Below the pieces are notes generated by a model that had not been told where the DNA came from, made no database searches, and saw only the letters and a list, made by a program, of their open reading frames with translations. From Paenibacillus graminis (GTDB taxonomy: Bacteria > Bacillota > Bacilli > Paenibacillales > Paenibacillaceae): DNA of 64,000 nt. The stretch spans positions 3,038,001 to 3,102,000 of the forward strand of contig NZ_CP009287.1 in assembly GCF_000758705.1 (NCBI RefSeq), in the 5' to 3' direction. Positions 53,509 through 62,339 of the stretch are shown here, in pieces. The first letter of the stretch is position 1; each line of letters opens with the position of its first letter. Position numbers and translations under genes: made by a program.

Positions 53509-53788
53509 GAGCATCTTTAAAGAGATTTTGTCTATCTTTGTCGTTAGTTCTTTGGTCCTAAAAAAAATCCCGGTTTTGTGGAAAATATAATGCAATACCC
53601 AAAGAAAGGGAGTAAAATATAGTTAATTAGATGTTATCGGAAAGAAATTTCTAGTATAAAAGAATTTATAATTTTCAAATCGTTCAATTATCCTTCTCAT
53701 TCTCGCTGGAATGGTCCCGACTATTTTATCTTACTTGAGGACGGCAAGCCATTTCTGCCCGTTTTGAGATGCAAAGGGGATCCTCTTT

Positions 53789-55786
53789 ATGTCAGAGCAG
53801 GAAGCATACGGACGCAAAGACAATCGTGTGCTGTTACAGGACACAATGCAATCACGCGGAGATACCGAAGATCCCGCCGCATGGCTTAGGGAAACAGATA
53901 TTGTATCATACGATTTTCCCTATGCAGCCAACCTGATTGCGGAAAGTTTCCGGGAATGGCGGGGGCAGAGCGGACCGGAATTCGCCAAGGACTGGGACTG
54001 GTGTGTGCTTAATTTTGAAGGGAAATACATTGATCTTATAGATTATGCAGGAAATGCGGAGCAATGGAAAGGTCAGTTGGAGGCAGCAGCGGCTGTCTCC
54101 CTGCAATTCATGAAACCTTATGCGATCCATGAGCAGGTTGCCGGACACACAGTCTCTTTCATAGTCATTCCGGTATTTACACGCAGTCAGAGGGAAATTT
54201 TTGCACTGCTTGGCTGCGCAATGCCGCGTGAGCAATATGAACAAGGCGGGTTGCATATAGCGGAAGCTATGTCCTTGCATTATCAGGCCTGCTTTTACTG
54301 CAGATTTGAACATGTGTTTGTGTCCGATCTGGCTGGAGTACATCTGCATGCGGAGCGTGAGAGCAGCCGGCGTTCACTGCTGTTCCAGATTGTACAGCGG
54401 ATGCATGACAATATTGATGTGGATGCTGTGCTGACTGAGGTAATCGACAGTATTTCGGCCATGTATCCGGGAGCCCGGCTTGAACTTTTCATGTCGCAGG
54501 ACCACCGCAGCGCGAACCCGCAGGTTAAGCCGCTCCCGCTCTGCTGGGGGAACGATGATGTATGCGCAAGAGCGTTCAAAGATGGACGAGTGTCCCTGTA
54601 TGCCGGACGCGAGGGCAGCCATTCGGTTGAAATTGGCCTTCCCCTTGGCGGCAAGCAGGGGGTTTATGGCGTATTTCATATGGTGATGGATAAGCCGGCT
54701 TTTCCGGAGGTGGATTTACGTTTCCTCTCCATGGTGGCCGATACTGCAGGTACCGCTTTTGAGAATGCCAAACTGTATGAGCGGTCCAATCAGCTGATCC
54801 GGGAACTGCGCATGAGCAATGAGCTCACCCAGCGGCTCAATCAGAGCCTGCGTCTTGGCGATATTTTTCAGTTCGCTTTTGAAGAGCTTCTGGAAATGTT
54901 TGATGCCGACTACTGCTGTATATTACATATGAATGAGGACAAGGGCGGGCTGGAGGCGATTGCCTGCAACTATCAACCCCTGCAGGGTGAAATTCTTGAA
55001 ATCGGCGAAGGGCTTGGCGGCAAGGTGTACACCACGGGCGAGGCACTTATTCTGTCGGATTACCGGAACGCGGACGGAAGTTATTCACGGCTGATGGATG
55101 CCACAGGTTCGAACTCAGTGATTGCCACTCCCCTTAATGTAGGAGGCGAAGTTCGTGGGGCAATTATGCTCACCCACCGGGAGCCGCATTTCTTCTCATA
55201 TGACAGTTACAGGCTGCTCCAGGCCATGGCAGGCCATATCGGACTTGCTGTAGGCAATGCGCGTCTGCATGCCGAGGTGCGGCGTTTGGCCAACCGTGAC
55301 AGTCTGACGGGCTTGTATGCGAGGCATTATCTGGACGAGGTCATCAAGGATAAGCAGATTACCGAATTCTGCGGTTCTTTGATCGTCGTGGACATCGACC
55401 AGTTCAAGATGGTGAATGACACTTACGGTCACCAGAAAGGCGACAAAATTCTGAGGCAGGTCAGCGAAATCGTCAAGTCTTCCATCCGGCAGGGGGATAT
55501 CGCCGCAAGATGGGGCGGGGAGGAGCTGGCGGTGTATTTGCCGCAGCTTGGCGTGCAGCAAGCCGTATTTGTAGCGGAACGTATCCGTAAGCGGGTAATG
55601 AGCGAAACGGAACCGCATGTAACCGTCTCCTGCGGCATTGCGGAGTGGAGCTGGACAGATGATAAGGTAAGCGTGGAGTCGCTCTTCTACCGGGCGGACA
55701 TGGCTCTCTACGAAGCGAAGAACAACGGCAGGAACCAAGTCGTGCTAGATACCAAATTAGCGGAGATCAGTACAAAGAATCCTTAA
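53789..55786 (+). CDS. diguanylate cyclase with GAF sensor domains
   Basis: A 665-residue cytoplasmic protein. After an unassigned N-terminal region (1-170), two GAF-like domains lie at about 190-330 (RRSLLFQIVQRMHDNIDVDA, FENAKLYERSNQL) and 350-495. The GGDEF domain (505-650) starts RDSLTGLYARHYLDEV and has the active motif RWGGEELAVYLP (GGEEL, functional form), with no evident RxxD inhibitory site five residues before it. It should make c-di-GMP in response to a GAF ligand. It is monocistronic. Confidence 0.9.
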   Translation: MSEQEAYGRKDNRVLLQDTMQSRGDTEDPAAWLRETDIVSYDFPYAANLIAESFREWRGQSGPEFAKDWDWCVLNFEGKYIDLIDYAGNAEQWKGQLEAAAAVSLQFMKPYAIHEQVAGHTVSFIVIPVFTRSQREIFALLGCAMPREQYEQGGLHIAEAMSLHYQACFYCRFEHVFVSDLAGVHLHAERESSRRSLLFQIVQRMHDNIDVDAVLTEVIDSISAMYPGARLELFMSQDHRSANPQVKPLPLCWGNDDVCARAFKDGRVSLYAGREGSHSVEIGLPLGGKQGVYGVFHMVMDKPAFPEVDLRFLSMVADTAGTAFENAKLYERSNQLIRELRMSNELTQRLNQSLRLGDIFQFAFEELLEMFDADYCCILHMNEDKGGLEAIACNYQPLQGEILEIGEGLGGKVYTTGEALILSDYRNADGSYSRLMDATGSNSVIATPLNVGGEVRGAIMLTHREPHFFSYDSYRLLQAMAGHIGLAVGNARLHAEVRRLANRDSLTGLYARHYLDEVIKDKQITEFCGSLIVVDIDQFKMVNDTYGHQKGDKILRQVSEIVKSSIRQGDIAARWGGEELAVYLPQLGVQQAVFVAERIRKRVMSETEPHVTVSCGIAEWSWTDDKVSVESLFYRADMALYEAKNNGRNQVVLDTKLAEISTKNP

Positions 55787-55814
55787 GCGCAAGCGATGGG
55801 GATTCTTTTTTTTG
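55774..55814 (+). terminator. terminator overlapping the GGDEF gene stop
   Basis: AAAGAATCC / GGATTCTTT arms enclose the stop codon and a GCGCAAGC loop; T8 follows. Confidence 0.8.
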
Positions 55815-55882
55815 CATAAGCCACGGGCAGCGGGAAACCCTATAGAAAATGTTCATACCCTTGACCGGAAAGGCTTGAGTCC

Positions 55883-56749
55883 ATGAGAACCATTAATATC
55901 CGCCGGATGATGATCCTGAGCGGAGTCCTGCTGCTGTGTCCTATTCTTAACACCGGCTGTGCCCGCATCAATGACAAACCTGCTGCAGAGGTGCTTCATC
56001 TGGTTCTGGCCGGGATGGCGGGAAGCGACGGAGTGTCTTTTGAAGGGGCGTCTTCCCTGCTGCTTGACGGCAATCCGTCCCCGGAAGCTGAACTCTATTA
56101 TGGAGGAACAGTTTCAGACCATAACAAGGTAAGTCTTTATACGCTTTTGCCGGATGGCGGGATACCGCAAACGGCGGCACAGGCAGGAGAAAACAAGCTG
56201 AAATCAGGCTCGGCAGCGACCCCGGCCTACTATACCAAGTTAGAGAAAAAAAACGGCGAGTGGACGCTGCTGCAGAAAGACAGCGCCGCCCCGCCGGACA
56301 ACCCGCTGCCTGCGCTTAACCCGCTCCGCCAGCTCGAAGATTTGGAGAACCTTGAAATAGAGGTCTCCGAGGAAGCGAGTGCGGCGAGAGGAACCAAAGT
56401 GCTTCGTATTGAGCTGAGTGAACCGGAGGCGGGCAGGCAGCTGGCCGCTGAGCTTGAGGGGCAGATGGAGGCCATTCGTCCGGATAAGTCCAGTTCTGAA
56501 CTGAAGGAATCGGGGAAGCGAGCAGATGCCTTGCAACTGCTGTGGGAGCAGAAGAATAAAGAGCTTCAGCAGAAGCTTAAGGAGGTATCTGTCCAGACCG
56601 TATACTACTTGAAGGTAGATACGAAGCGGAATTTGCCGAAACGTCTGACCTGTACCCGCCGGGTGAACGATCCCGGAGATCGGGGGACAGTTGCAGGCGG
56701 TGCAGAGGAAATTTATTTAACAGAGGTCAATTTTTACGGTTACCGCTGA
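55883..56749 (+). CDS. lipoprotein of unknown function
   Basis: A 288-residue protein with a lipoprotein signal (MRTINIRRMMILSG, lipobox LNTGC with Cys26). The mature part alternates acidic and basic helices, with a Glu/Lys-rich coiled-coil-like stretch (LLWEQKNKELQQKLKEVSVQ). No domain is recognised. It was probably placed on the outer face of the membrane. Confidence 0.75.
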   Translation: MRTINIRRMMILSGVLLLCPILNTGCARINDKPAAEVLHLVLAGMAGSDGVSFEGASSLLLDGNPSPEAELYYGGTVSDHNKVSLYTLLPDGGIPQTAAQAGENKLKSGSAATPAYYTKLEKKNGEWTLLQKDSAAPPDNPLPALNPLRQLEDLENLEIEVSEEASAARGTKVLRIELSEPEAGRQLAAELEGQMEAIRPDKSSSELKESGKRADALQLLWEQKNKELQQKLKEVSVQTVYYLKVDTKRNLPKRLTCTRRVNDPGDRGTVAGGAEEIYLTEVNFYGYR

Positions 56750-56843
56750 GTTCCAGCATCCCCAATGCCTTGCGCTCCACTGCTGGCGTGCTACAATATA
56801 ACAGTATGTCTATTATTAGCATGAGGAAGGAAGAGAGAGAAGG

Positions 56844-57959
56844 ATGAAGGATCCGAGGATTCAAAAGCTTGCGGAAAATCTTGTGAACTACTCCGTAAAC
56901 GTGCAGCCGGGCGAGAATGTGCTCGTCGAAATGATTGGCAGTGAAAGAGATTTAATTAAAGCTGTCGTCGAGGAAGTGGGCAAAGCGGGCGGCCGTGCAT
57001 TTGTGCAGCTTACCGACCGTACCGTTCTGCGCAGCATGCTTAAATATGCTACCCGGGAGGGTCTTGAGGCCTGGGCGGAAATCGACCTGAACCGTATGAA
57101 GCAGATGGATTGCTATATCGGTATCCGTGCCGGCGAGAATGTAAATGATCTTTCGGACGTGCCGGAAGAGAATATGAAGCTCTACAATTCCCTGTATTCC
57201 CACCCGGTACATAGCGAACAACGTGTCAAACACACCAAGTGGGTAGTGCTGCGTTATCCTAATGCAAGTATGGCACAGCTGGCCAATACGACCACCGAAG
57301 CGTTTGAGGACTTTTACTTCGAAGTCTGCAATCTGGATTATGCCAAAATGGACAGAGCCCAGGATGCCCTGGCTGAGCTGATGCGCAGAACGGATAAGGT
57401 TCGCATTTCGGGTCCGGGAACGGAGCTTGCTTTTTCGATCAAGGGAATTGGTGCGGAGAAATGTTCCGGGCTCCGGAATATCCCTGACGGTGAAGTCTAT
57501 AGTGCTCCTGTCCGCGATTCTGTCAATGGAACCATCAGCTACAATGCAGCAACGCTCTATAACGGTGTGACATTCGAAAATGTGAAATTCAAATTCGAAA
57601 ACGGAAAGATTGTTGAAGCTACCAGCAATGACCCTGTGCGGCTGAACGAAATTCTGGATTCCGATGAGGGGGCCCGCCATATTGGCGAGTTTGCCATTGG
57701 TTTCAACCCTTACATCCTGCACCCTATGAAAGACATTCTGTTCGATGAGAAGATCGCCGGCAGCCTGCACTTCACACCGGGTCAAGCATATGATGTAACG
57801 GACAACGGGAACCGTTCCTCGATTCACTGGGACCTCGTTCTGATTCAGCGGCCTGAATACGGCGGCGGCGAAATCTATTTTGACGATGTACTGATCCGCA
57901 AGGATGGGATCTTTGTTCTTCCGGAACTGAAAGGTCTGAATCCCGAGAATCTGAAATAA
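56844..57959 (+). CDS. M29 family metallo-aminopeptidase
   Basis: A 371-residue thermophilic-type aminopeptidase (AmpS/PepS family M29). Recognisable parts are QPGENVLVEM near the start, the metal ligands in GEVYSAPVRDSVNGTISYN, GEFAIGFNPYI, and the terminal SIHWDLVL with EIYFDDVLIRKDG. It removes N-terminal residues from peptides in the cytoplasm. GGAAGGAAGAGAG precedes the ATG. Confidence 0.92.
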   Translation: MKDPRIQKLAENLVNYSVNVQPGENVLVEMIGSERDLIKAVVEEVGKAGGRAFVQLTDRTVLRSMLKYATREGLEAWAEIDLNRMKQMDCYIGIRAGENVNDLSDVPEENMKLYNSLYSHPVHSEQRVKHTKWVVLRYPNASMAQLANTTTEAFEDFYFEVCNLDYAKMDRAQDALAELMRRTDKVRISGPGTELAFSIKGIGAEKCSGLRNIPDGEVYSAPVRDSVNGTISYNAATLYNGVTFENVKFKFENGKIVEATSNDPVRLNEILDSDEGARHIGEFAIGFNPYILHPMKDILFDEKIAGSLHFTPGQAYDVTDNGNRSSIHWDLVLIQRPEYGGGEIYFDDVLIRKDGIFVLPELKGLNPENLK

Positions 57960-58085
57960 ATTGTAATCACAGCAGCCGTTTCTCTTGTTTCAGGAAAATT
58001 CCTTGCGTGAGTAAGCGGATTCAATGTATCATGGAATTGGTTACAAAAGACTTAAGCTTCATAATCAAGTTGCGGAGGGATTCCT

Positions 58086-58331
58086 ATGTCCAGTAACAAT
58101 GCGGCAATCGTGGATATTGCCCAAACGGCAAGCAAGTTCAACTCATCGATCGTTCTTCAGGCAGACAACAAGTACATTGATGTTAAAAGTATTCTCGGTC
58201 TGTTCACTACTCTTGTCTCCAGCCAAAGCTATGAGCTTCATGTGCATGGTGCAGACGCTGAGGAAGCCAAGAAGGCGATGACCGAAGTTTTTGCGAAGCA
58301 TGGTTTGAAATTTACGGTGGTTCCAGAATAA
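58086..58331 (+). CDS. HPr-like protein lacking His15 (Crh-like)
   Basis: An 81-residue HPr fold. QTASKF, DNKYIDVKSILGLFTTL and the C-terminal helix EEAKKAMTEVFAKHG align with HPr. The Ser46 site is kept (S35 in VKSILG), but the IHARPA phospho-His motif is missing; the aligned residue is Asn4. The protein therefore cannot carry PTS phosphate but could be phosphorylated by HPr kinase and act with CcpA, like Crh of B. subtilis. It is not in the yvc operon that holds crh there, so it may be a separate paralogue. GGAGG precedes the ATG. Confidence 0.8.
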   Translation: MSSNNAAIVDIAQTASKFNSSIVLQADNKYIDVKSILGLFTTLVSSQSYELHVHGADAEEAKKAMTEVFAKHGLKFTVVPE

Positions 58332-58346
58332 TCATTTGGTTCCGTA

Positions 58347-58378
58347 GGACGTCCTGCCTTTGCGGCAGGGCGTTTTTT
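58347..58378 (+). terminator. terminator of the HPr-like gene
   Basis: ACGTCCTGCC / GGCAGGGCGT arms with a TTTGC loop and T6 tail. Confidence 0.88.
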
Positions 58379-58490
58379 CTATAAATAAAAGACTTTATAT
58401 GCAGCATTCTTGTATTGGGTTCGGATTTCGACTAATATTAAACTAAATAGCAATAGTAGCTGTAACTTTTGGACATGGGGGGGATAATGC

Positions 58491-58796
58491 ATGACTTCAT
58501 CGGATTTGCAGGAACAGCTTAATCTTAGAGCAGTCACTCTTCTTCAAGAAGATGCCAATAAAATTCAGAAGCTCATCGAAGTGCAGATGGAGAATCTGGC
58601 AACCCGTTACTGCCCTCTCTATGAGGAAGTGCTCGATACCCAGATGTACGGGTTCTCCAGAGAAGTCGATTTTGCAGTCAGAGCAGGGCTGGTGCCGGAA
58701 GTTTCAGGTAAGCTCATTCTGAGCGAGCTGGAGCGCAATCTGGCCGTACTGTACGAGGCGCTCAACAAGAAGGCTGAAGAGCGCGAGATGCTGTAA
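58491..58796 (+). CDS. ylaN: YlaN family protein (DUF1507)
   Basis: A 101-residue protein close to B. subtilis Yla[41 protein letters not shown] and [10 protein letters not shown]. YlaN is a small helical protein linked to iron homeostasis through Fur in Bacillus. In B. subtilis ylaN is next to ftsW; here ftsW is 1.8 kb away, in the opposite orientation, after an insertion of two genes. Confidence 0.9.
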   Translation: MTSSDLQEQLNLRAVTLLQEDANKIQKLIEVQMENLATRYCPLYEEVLDTQMYGFSREVDFAVRAGLVPEVSGKLILSELERNLAVLYEALNKKAEEREML

Positions 58797-58809
58797 TCAC
58801 TATCATTTA

Positions 58810-58856
58810 TAAAAAAAGCACATGGGGACCTTTACGGGTCCGGCCATGTGCTTTTT
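58810..58856. terminator. bidirectional terminator
   Basis: AAAAAGCACATGG / CCATGTGCTTTTT arms with an inner GGACC/GGTCC pair, between ylaN and the converging exchanger gene. Confidence 0.88.
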
Positions 58857-58860
58857 TGTG

Positions 58861-59940
58861 TTACACGAGGTAGAAAGAAACTCCGAGGATCATATACACG
58901 GCCAGCAGCAGCAAACCTTCATACCAGTTGGTTGCACCGTCCTGGATGATCGATTTGGCAATAAAGACAGACACGGCGATCGCGACAATCTCTATCGTGG
59001 TGAAGACAATGTCCATCGTATTGCCCATGAAATAGCTGGCAAAAATCAGGACGGGGGCAACAAACAATGCAATCTGCAGACTGCTGCCGACAGCGATCTC
59101 CACTGCTGCACCTATTTTGTTCTTCATGGCCAGCATGATGGCGGCACTGTGCTCTGCGGCATTCCCGATGATGGCCACCAGGAAGGCACCGACAAACAGT
59201 TCGCTGAAGCCAAAACGCTCCGTTAACGTCTCCAGCGTACCAACAAGCCATTCGCTGACAAATGCGACCATAACCGTTGCCAGGATCAGATAAATAATCG
59301 ATCTGCTCATGGACCAGGCTGGCTTATGCTCATTTGGCAGCTCTTCCTCATTGTCTACCGTAACGTCAGCCAAGTACTTTTTGTGTGTAATCATGGAGAA
59401 GATCAGCCAGGCCATGTAGGCGGCGATCAGCAGCCCTGCTACAACCAGACTGAGTACATCGGTATCCTTTTCTGTGATGGAATGGGTGTTGAAGAACATG
59501 GCGGGTACAAAAAGGGCAATGACGGCCACGATCATCAAGGAGCCATTCAGTCCGGCCAGCGTGACATTGAAGTTCTGAACTTTGAATTTCATGCCGCCGG
59601 CAAAAATACTGAGGCCCAGCACCAGCAGCAGGTTGCCGATGATGGAGCCGGTGAGGCTGGCCTTAACCATATCGAACAGGCCTTCCTTCACCAGGAAAAA
59701 GGCGATGATCAGCTCGGCCGCATTCCCGAAGGTGGCATTAAGAAAGCCCCCCAGCCGCTGCCCGGCATAGTGGGCTACACTTTCTGTAGCCCGGCCCAGA
59801 AAGCCGGCTACAAAAACGACCGATATGGCAGAGAGCACGAATTGCAGCGTGTGGTCCCAGTCTGCGTAATGTCCGATGGCGCTAAGGATAAAGGTTATTA
59901 CCAGCAGCGCCGGAGAGATCCATTTTTTCAAGTAATGCAC
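58861..59940 (-). CDS. Ca2+/H+ (cation/proton) antiporter, CAX family
   Basis: A 359-residue protein with eleven hydrophobic segments. The two alpha repeats, FGNAAELIIAFFLVKEG and IGNAAEHSAAIMLAMK, carry the conserved Asn and Glu of the cation site. An acidic loop (DNEEELPNEHKP) separates the halves. Bacillus YfkE is the nearest known type and exports Ca2+. It is a stand-alone gene. Confidence 0.92.
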   Translation of the reverse strand: MHYLKKWISPALLVITFILSAIGHYADWDHTLQFVLSAISVVFVAGFLGRATESVAHYAGQRLGGFLNATFGNAAELIIAFFLVKEGLFDMVKASLTGSIIGNLLLVLGLSIFAGGMKFKVQNFNVTLAGLNGSLMIVAVIALFVPAMFFNTHSITEKDTDVLSLVVAGLLIAAYMAWLIFSMITHKKYLADVTVDNEEELPNEHKPAWSMSRSIIYLILATVMVAFVSEWLVGTLETLTERFGFSELFVGAFLVAIIGNAAEHSAAIMLAMKNKIGAAVEIAVGSSLQIALFVAPVLIFASYFMGNTMDIVFTTIEIVAIAVSVFIAKSIIQDGATNWYEGLLLLAVYMILGVSFYLV

Positions 59941-60084
59941 ACTCCAGTCTCTATATGTAGGTTGATTTCATAATCAATATACCCAAATTGTTCCGGTGTG
60001 TAAACGGGGATGCAAGAAAGTCATTTGCTTTTTAGCCTGTTTTCGAATTACAATAATTGATAATGAGTGTAGGGGGGTTATGGC

Positions 60085-60450
60085 ATGGCGGAACAACTTC
60101 AACTGGAAATGGGAAACATACGGATCTCTAATGACGTCGTCTCGAAGATTGCCGGTTTGGCTGCCTTGGAGACCCCGGGAATTGCGGCCATGTCTGGCGG
60201 CTTGTCCGAGGGCTGGGCCAAGCGGCTCAGCGGCAAAAACGTGCAAAAAGGTGTAACTGTTGAAGTGGGACAGCTTGAAGCAGCTGTAGACCTGCGCATC
60301 ATCGTTCTGTATGAAACTCCGATTCACGAGGTATGCCGGATGCTTCAGCAGAATGTGCGCGAGGCTGTGGAGAGCATGACGGGACTTCATATCGTTGAAG
60401 TCAACGTTAAGGTCGAAGGGGTGGCCTTCAAGAACGACGAAATTTCGTAA
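60085..60450 (+). CDS. Asp23/Gls24 family envelope stress protein
   Basis: A 121-residue Asp23 domain: IRISNDVVSKIAGLAALETPGIAAM, KGVTVEVGQLEAAVDLRIIVLY, and VREAVESMTGLHIVEVNVKVEGV. Bacillus relatives are YloU and YqhY; Asp23 of Staphylococcus lines the membrane and affects envelope stress and lipid genes. AGGGGGG before the ATG. It is monocistronic. Confidence 0.92.
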   Translation: MAEQLQLEMGNIRISNDVVSKIAGLAALETPGIAAMSGGLSEGWAKRLSGKNVQKGVTVEVGQLEAAVDLRIIVLYETPIHEVCRMLQQNVREAVESMTGLHIVEVNVKVEGVAFKNDEIS

Positions 60451-60488
60451 AGCGGTGCATTGGCAGTCAAGGCAACTTGCAGAAAGTA

Positions 60489-60536
60489 AACCAAAAAGGC
60501 AGTCCGGGAGGTCATCCCAGGGCTGCCTTTTTGGTT
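60489..60536. terminator. bidirectional terminator
   Basis: AACCAAAAAGGCAG / CTGCCTTTTTGGTT arms around an imperfect inner stem, between the Asp23 gene and ftsW. Confidence 0.85.
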
Positions 60537-60566
60537 ACTGCATAAGAAACCGGCACTTATGTAACG

Positions 60567-61811
60567 TCAGCGGGTACGGACTTGTCTGACCGTGGTAACA
60601 GACTTCGTTACCTCCTCTTTCGCCGGCCGGTTAGTCTCTCTGGAAATGCTCAGCATGATGCCCATGGAGAGCATGGTTACGAGCAGTGAGGAACCTCCAT
60701 AGCTGATGAATGGAAGCGTAACTCCGGTAAGCGGGATCGTGTTGGTGACTCCGCCGATGTTGACAAAGGCCTGAATGGCAATCAGACCCATGATGCCAAT
60801 GCCGACAAGGGTTCCGAAGGGATCAGTGCACCTAAGGGCAATCAGGATGCCGCGCCAGATGAAATAGAGGTAGACCAGCAGGAAAAGGGATGTCCCTATA
60901 AATCCCAGCTCTTCACCGATAACGGCAAAGATAAAGTCGGTATATGGATAGGGCAGATAGTGCAGCTTCTGAATGCTTTGGCCAAAGCCTGACCCGTTGG
61001 TTCCTCCCTCGCCGAGAGCGATCAGGGATTGCAGGATATTATAGCCGCCGTCCTCAGGATCCGCTTCCGGATTGATAAATGCGCTAATCCGGTCTTTTTT
61101 GTAATCCTTGCTGACCGCCGCGGTTTCTGAAGGCGGTGATAAGGAATCAATGGCTGTTTTTGCACCCATAACAATTCCGACACCCAGCACCAGCAAGGCG
61201 ATGGAGGCCATAATATGCTTCATGCTGGCCCCCCCGGCGTAGATAACAAGTCCGCTGGTGGCCACAAGGATCAGACAGGAACCCAAATCCGGCTGCATCA
61301 TAATGAGTCCTGCGACAATGCCTACAATAACCATCACCGGAATATAGCCTGTGCGCAAATCTCTGAGCCGCTCGCCTTTTTTGGAGATCAGGGCAGCCAG
61401 GTAGAGAATGATGGATATTTTGGCCAGCTCTGTGGGCTGGATGCCGAGGCTTCCGATACTGAACCAGCTCTTGGCTCCGTTGATTCTCTCTGTAGAGGCC
61501 ACGAACAGCAGCAGAACCAGCGTGATCATGAAGATCGGCGCATACCATTTCTTGAATTTACTGTAATGGATATTCATGGTTACAAACATCGCGATGCTTC
61601 CCAGTACCACCCAGATAATCTGGCGTTTGACAAAAAATAATGAATCATTTCCGAACTTCTCACTGGCCAGCATCAGGCTGGAGCTGGAGCTGAAGACCAT
61701 GAGCAGTCCGAAGCCGACCAGCAGGAGAGTCAGAATAAGCAGCTGAAAATCGGGCGTTCCTCTTTTGGGCAGGCTGACATTTTTTTTCGTCGTTCCCTTT
61801 ACACTGCTCAA
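60567..61811 (-). CDS. ftsW: septal peptidoglycan polymerase FtsW
   Basis: A 414-residue SEDS protein with ten membrane segments: LLLVGFGLLMVFSSSS, GAKSWFSIGSLGIQPTELAK, QPDLGSCLILVATS with the catalytic Asp region, and the C-terminal FVNIGGVTNTIPLTGVTLPF with SYGGSSL. It polymerises glycan strands at the division site with a class B PBP. RodA and SpoVE share these motifs; FtsW is chosen from length and from proximity to ylaN. The TTG start overlaps the upstream stop (TTGA), with GGAGG unusually close, suggesting translational coupling. Confidence 0.88.
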   Translation of the reverse strand: MSSVKGTTKKNVSLPKRGTPDFQLLILTLLLVGFGLLMVFSSSSSLMLASEKFGNDSLFFVKRQIIWVVLGSIAMFVTMNIHYSKFKKWYAPIFMITLVLLLFVASTERINGAKSWFSIGSLGIQPTELAKISIILYLAALISKKGERLRDLRTGYIPVMVIVGIVAGLIMMQPDLGSCLILVATSGLVIYAGGASMKHIMASIALLVLGVGIVMGAKTAIDSLSPPSETAAVSKDYKKDRISAFINPEADPEDGGYNILQSLIALGEGGTNGSGFGQSIQKLHYLPYPYTDFIFAVIGEELGFIGTSLFLLVYLYFIWRGILIALRCTDPFGTLVGIGIMGLIAIQAFVNIGGVTNTIPLTGVTLPFISYGGSSLLVTMLSMGIMLSISRETNRPAKEEVTKSVTTVRQVRTR

Positions 61812-62155
61812 GCCTCCAGCAGCGCTTTCAGTTCAAGAATATGTCTCGCGGCATCATCCAGAACAGGCTTAGGGACGGGAGATTCATACTCCAGACCATG
61901 GGGAAAAGTGGCTTTGCCCAAGTAGACGGCTTCAATCGCAAGTACGGCGTCGGACTTCTCCAGCTTGCCCTCGACAGCACGCGTGTTGATCCGCAAAAAG
62001 TATTCTCCGCCGTTCTGCCTGTCTTCGATCTTGCAGTCATAGGTGGCCCGGTAGTATTCCCACTGCCAGCGGATGAATCCGGCTTTGGCCGCGCTTTCGT
62101 CCAGATAGAGAAGGTCGCTTGTTAATCCAACGAGGCCCGTGTTCTCAAATATCAT
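61808..62155 (-). CDS. YugN-like protein
   Basis: A 115-residue protein matching the YugN-like family (IFENTGLVGLTSDLLYLDE, RWQWEYYRATYDCKIE, YFLRINTRAVEG, LGKATFPHGLEYE). Function unknown. The frame runs far upstream; the start is either ATG 62155 (11 bp after AAGGGGG) or ATG 62164, which is closer to it. The stop overlaps the ftsW start, so both are one transcript. Confidence 0.82.
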   Translation of the reverse strand: MIFENTGLVGLTSDLLYLDESAAKAGFIRWQWEYYRATYDCKIEDRQNGGEYFLRINTRAVEGKLEKSDAVLAIEAVYLGKATFPHGLEYESPVPKPVLDDAARHILELKALLEA

Positions 62156-62339
62156 AGCGCACATATCCCCCTTATGAAGTATAATGATAATTTCATGCTT
62201 ATTATTATAGATGTTCCTTTTCATGATAGTATGTTTCCCTGGGTTGTGCAAGGCGTGCCGGGCCTGTTGGTACCCTCTTTTTTGTGTTTCTGCTACAATA
62301 ATAGAAATATAGCCTTTAGGGCTGAATGGTGGAGATTAT

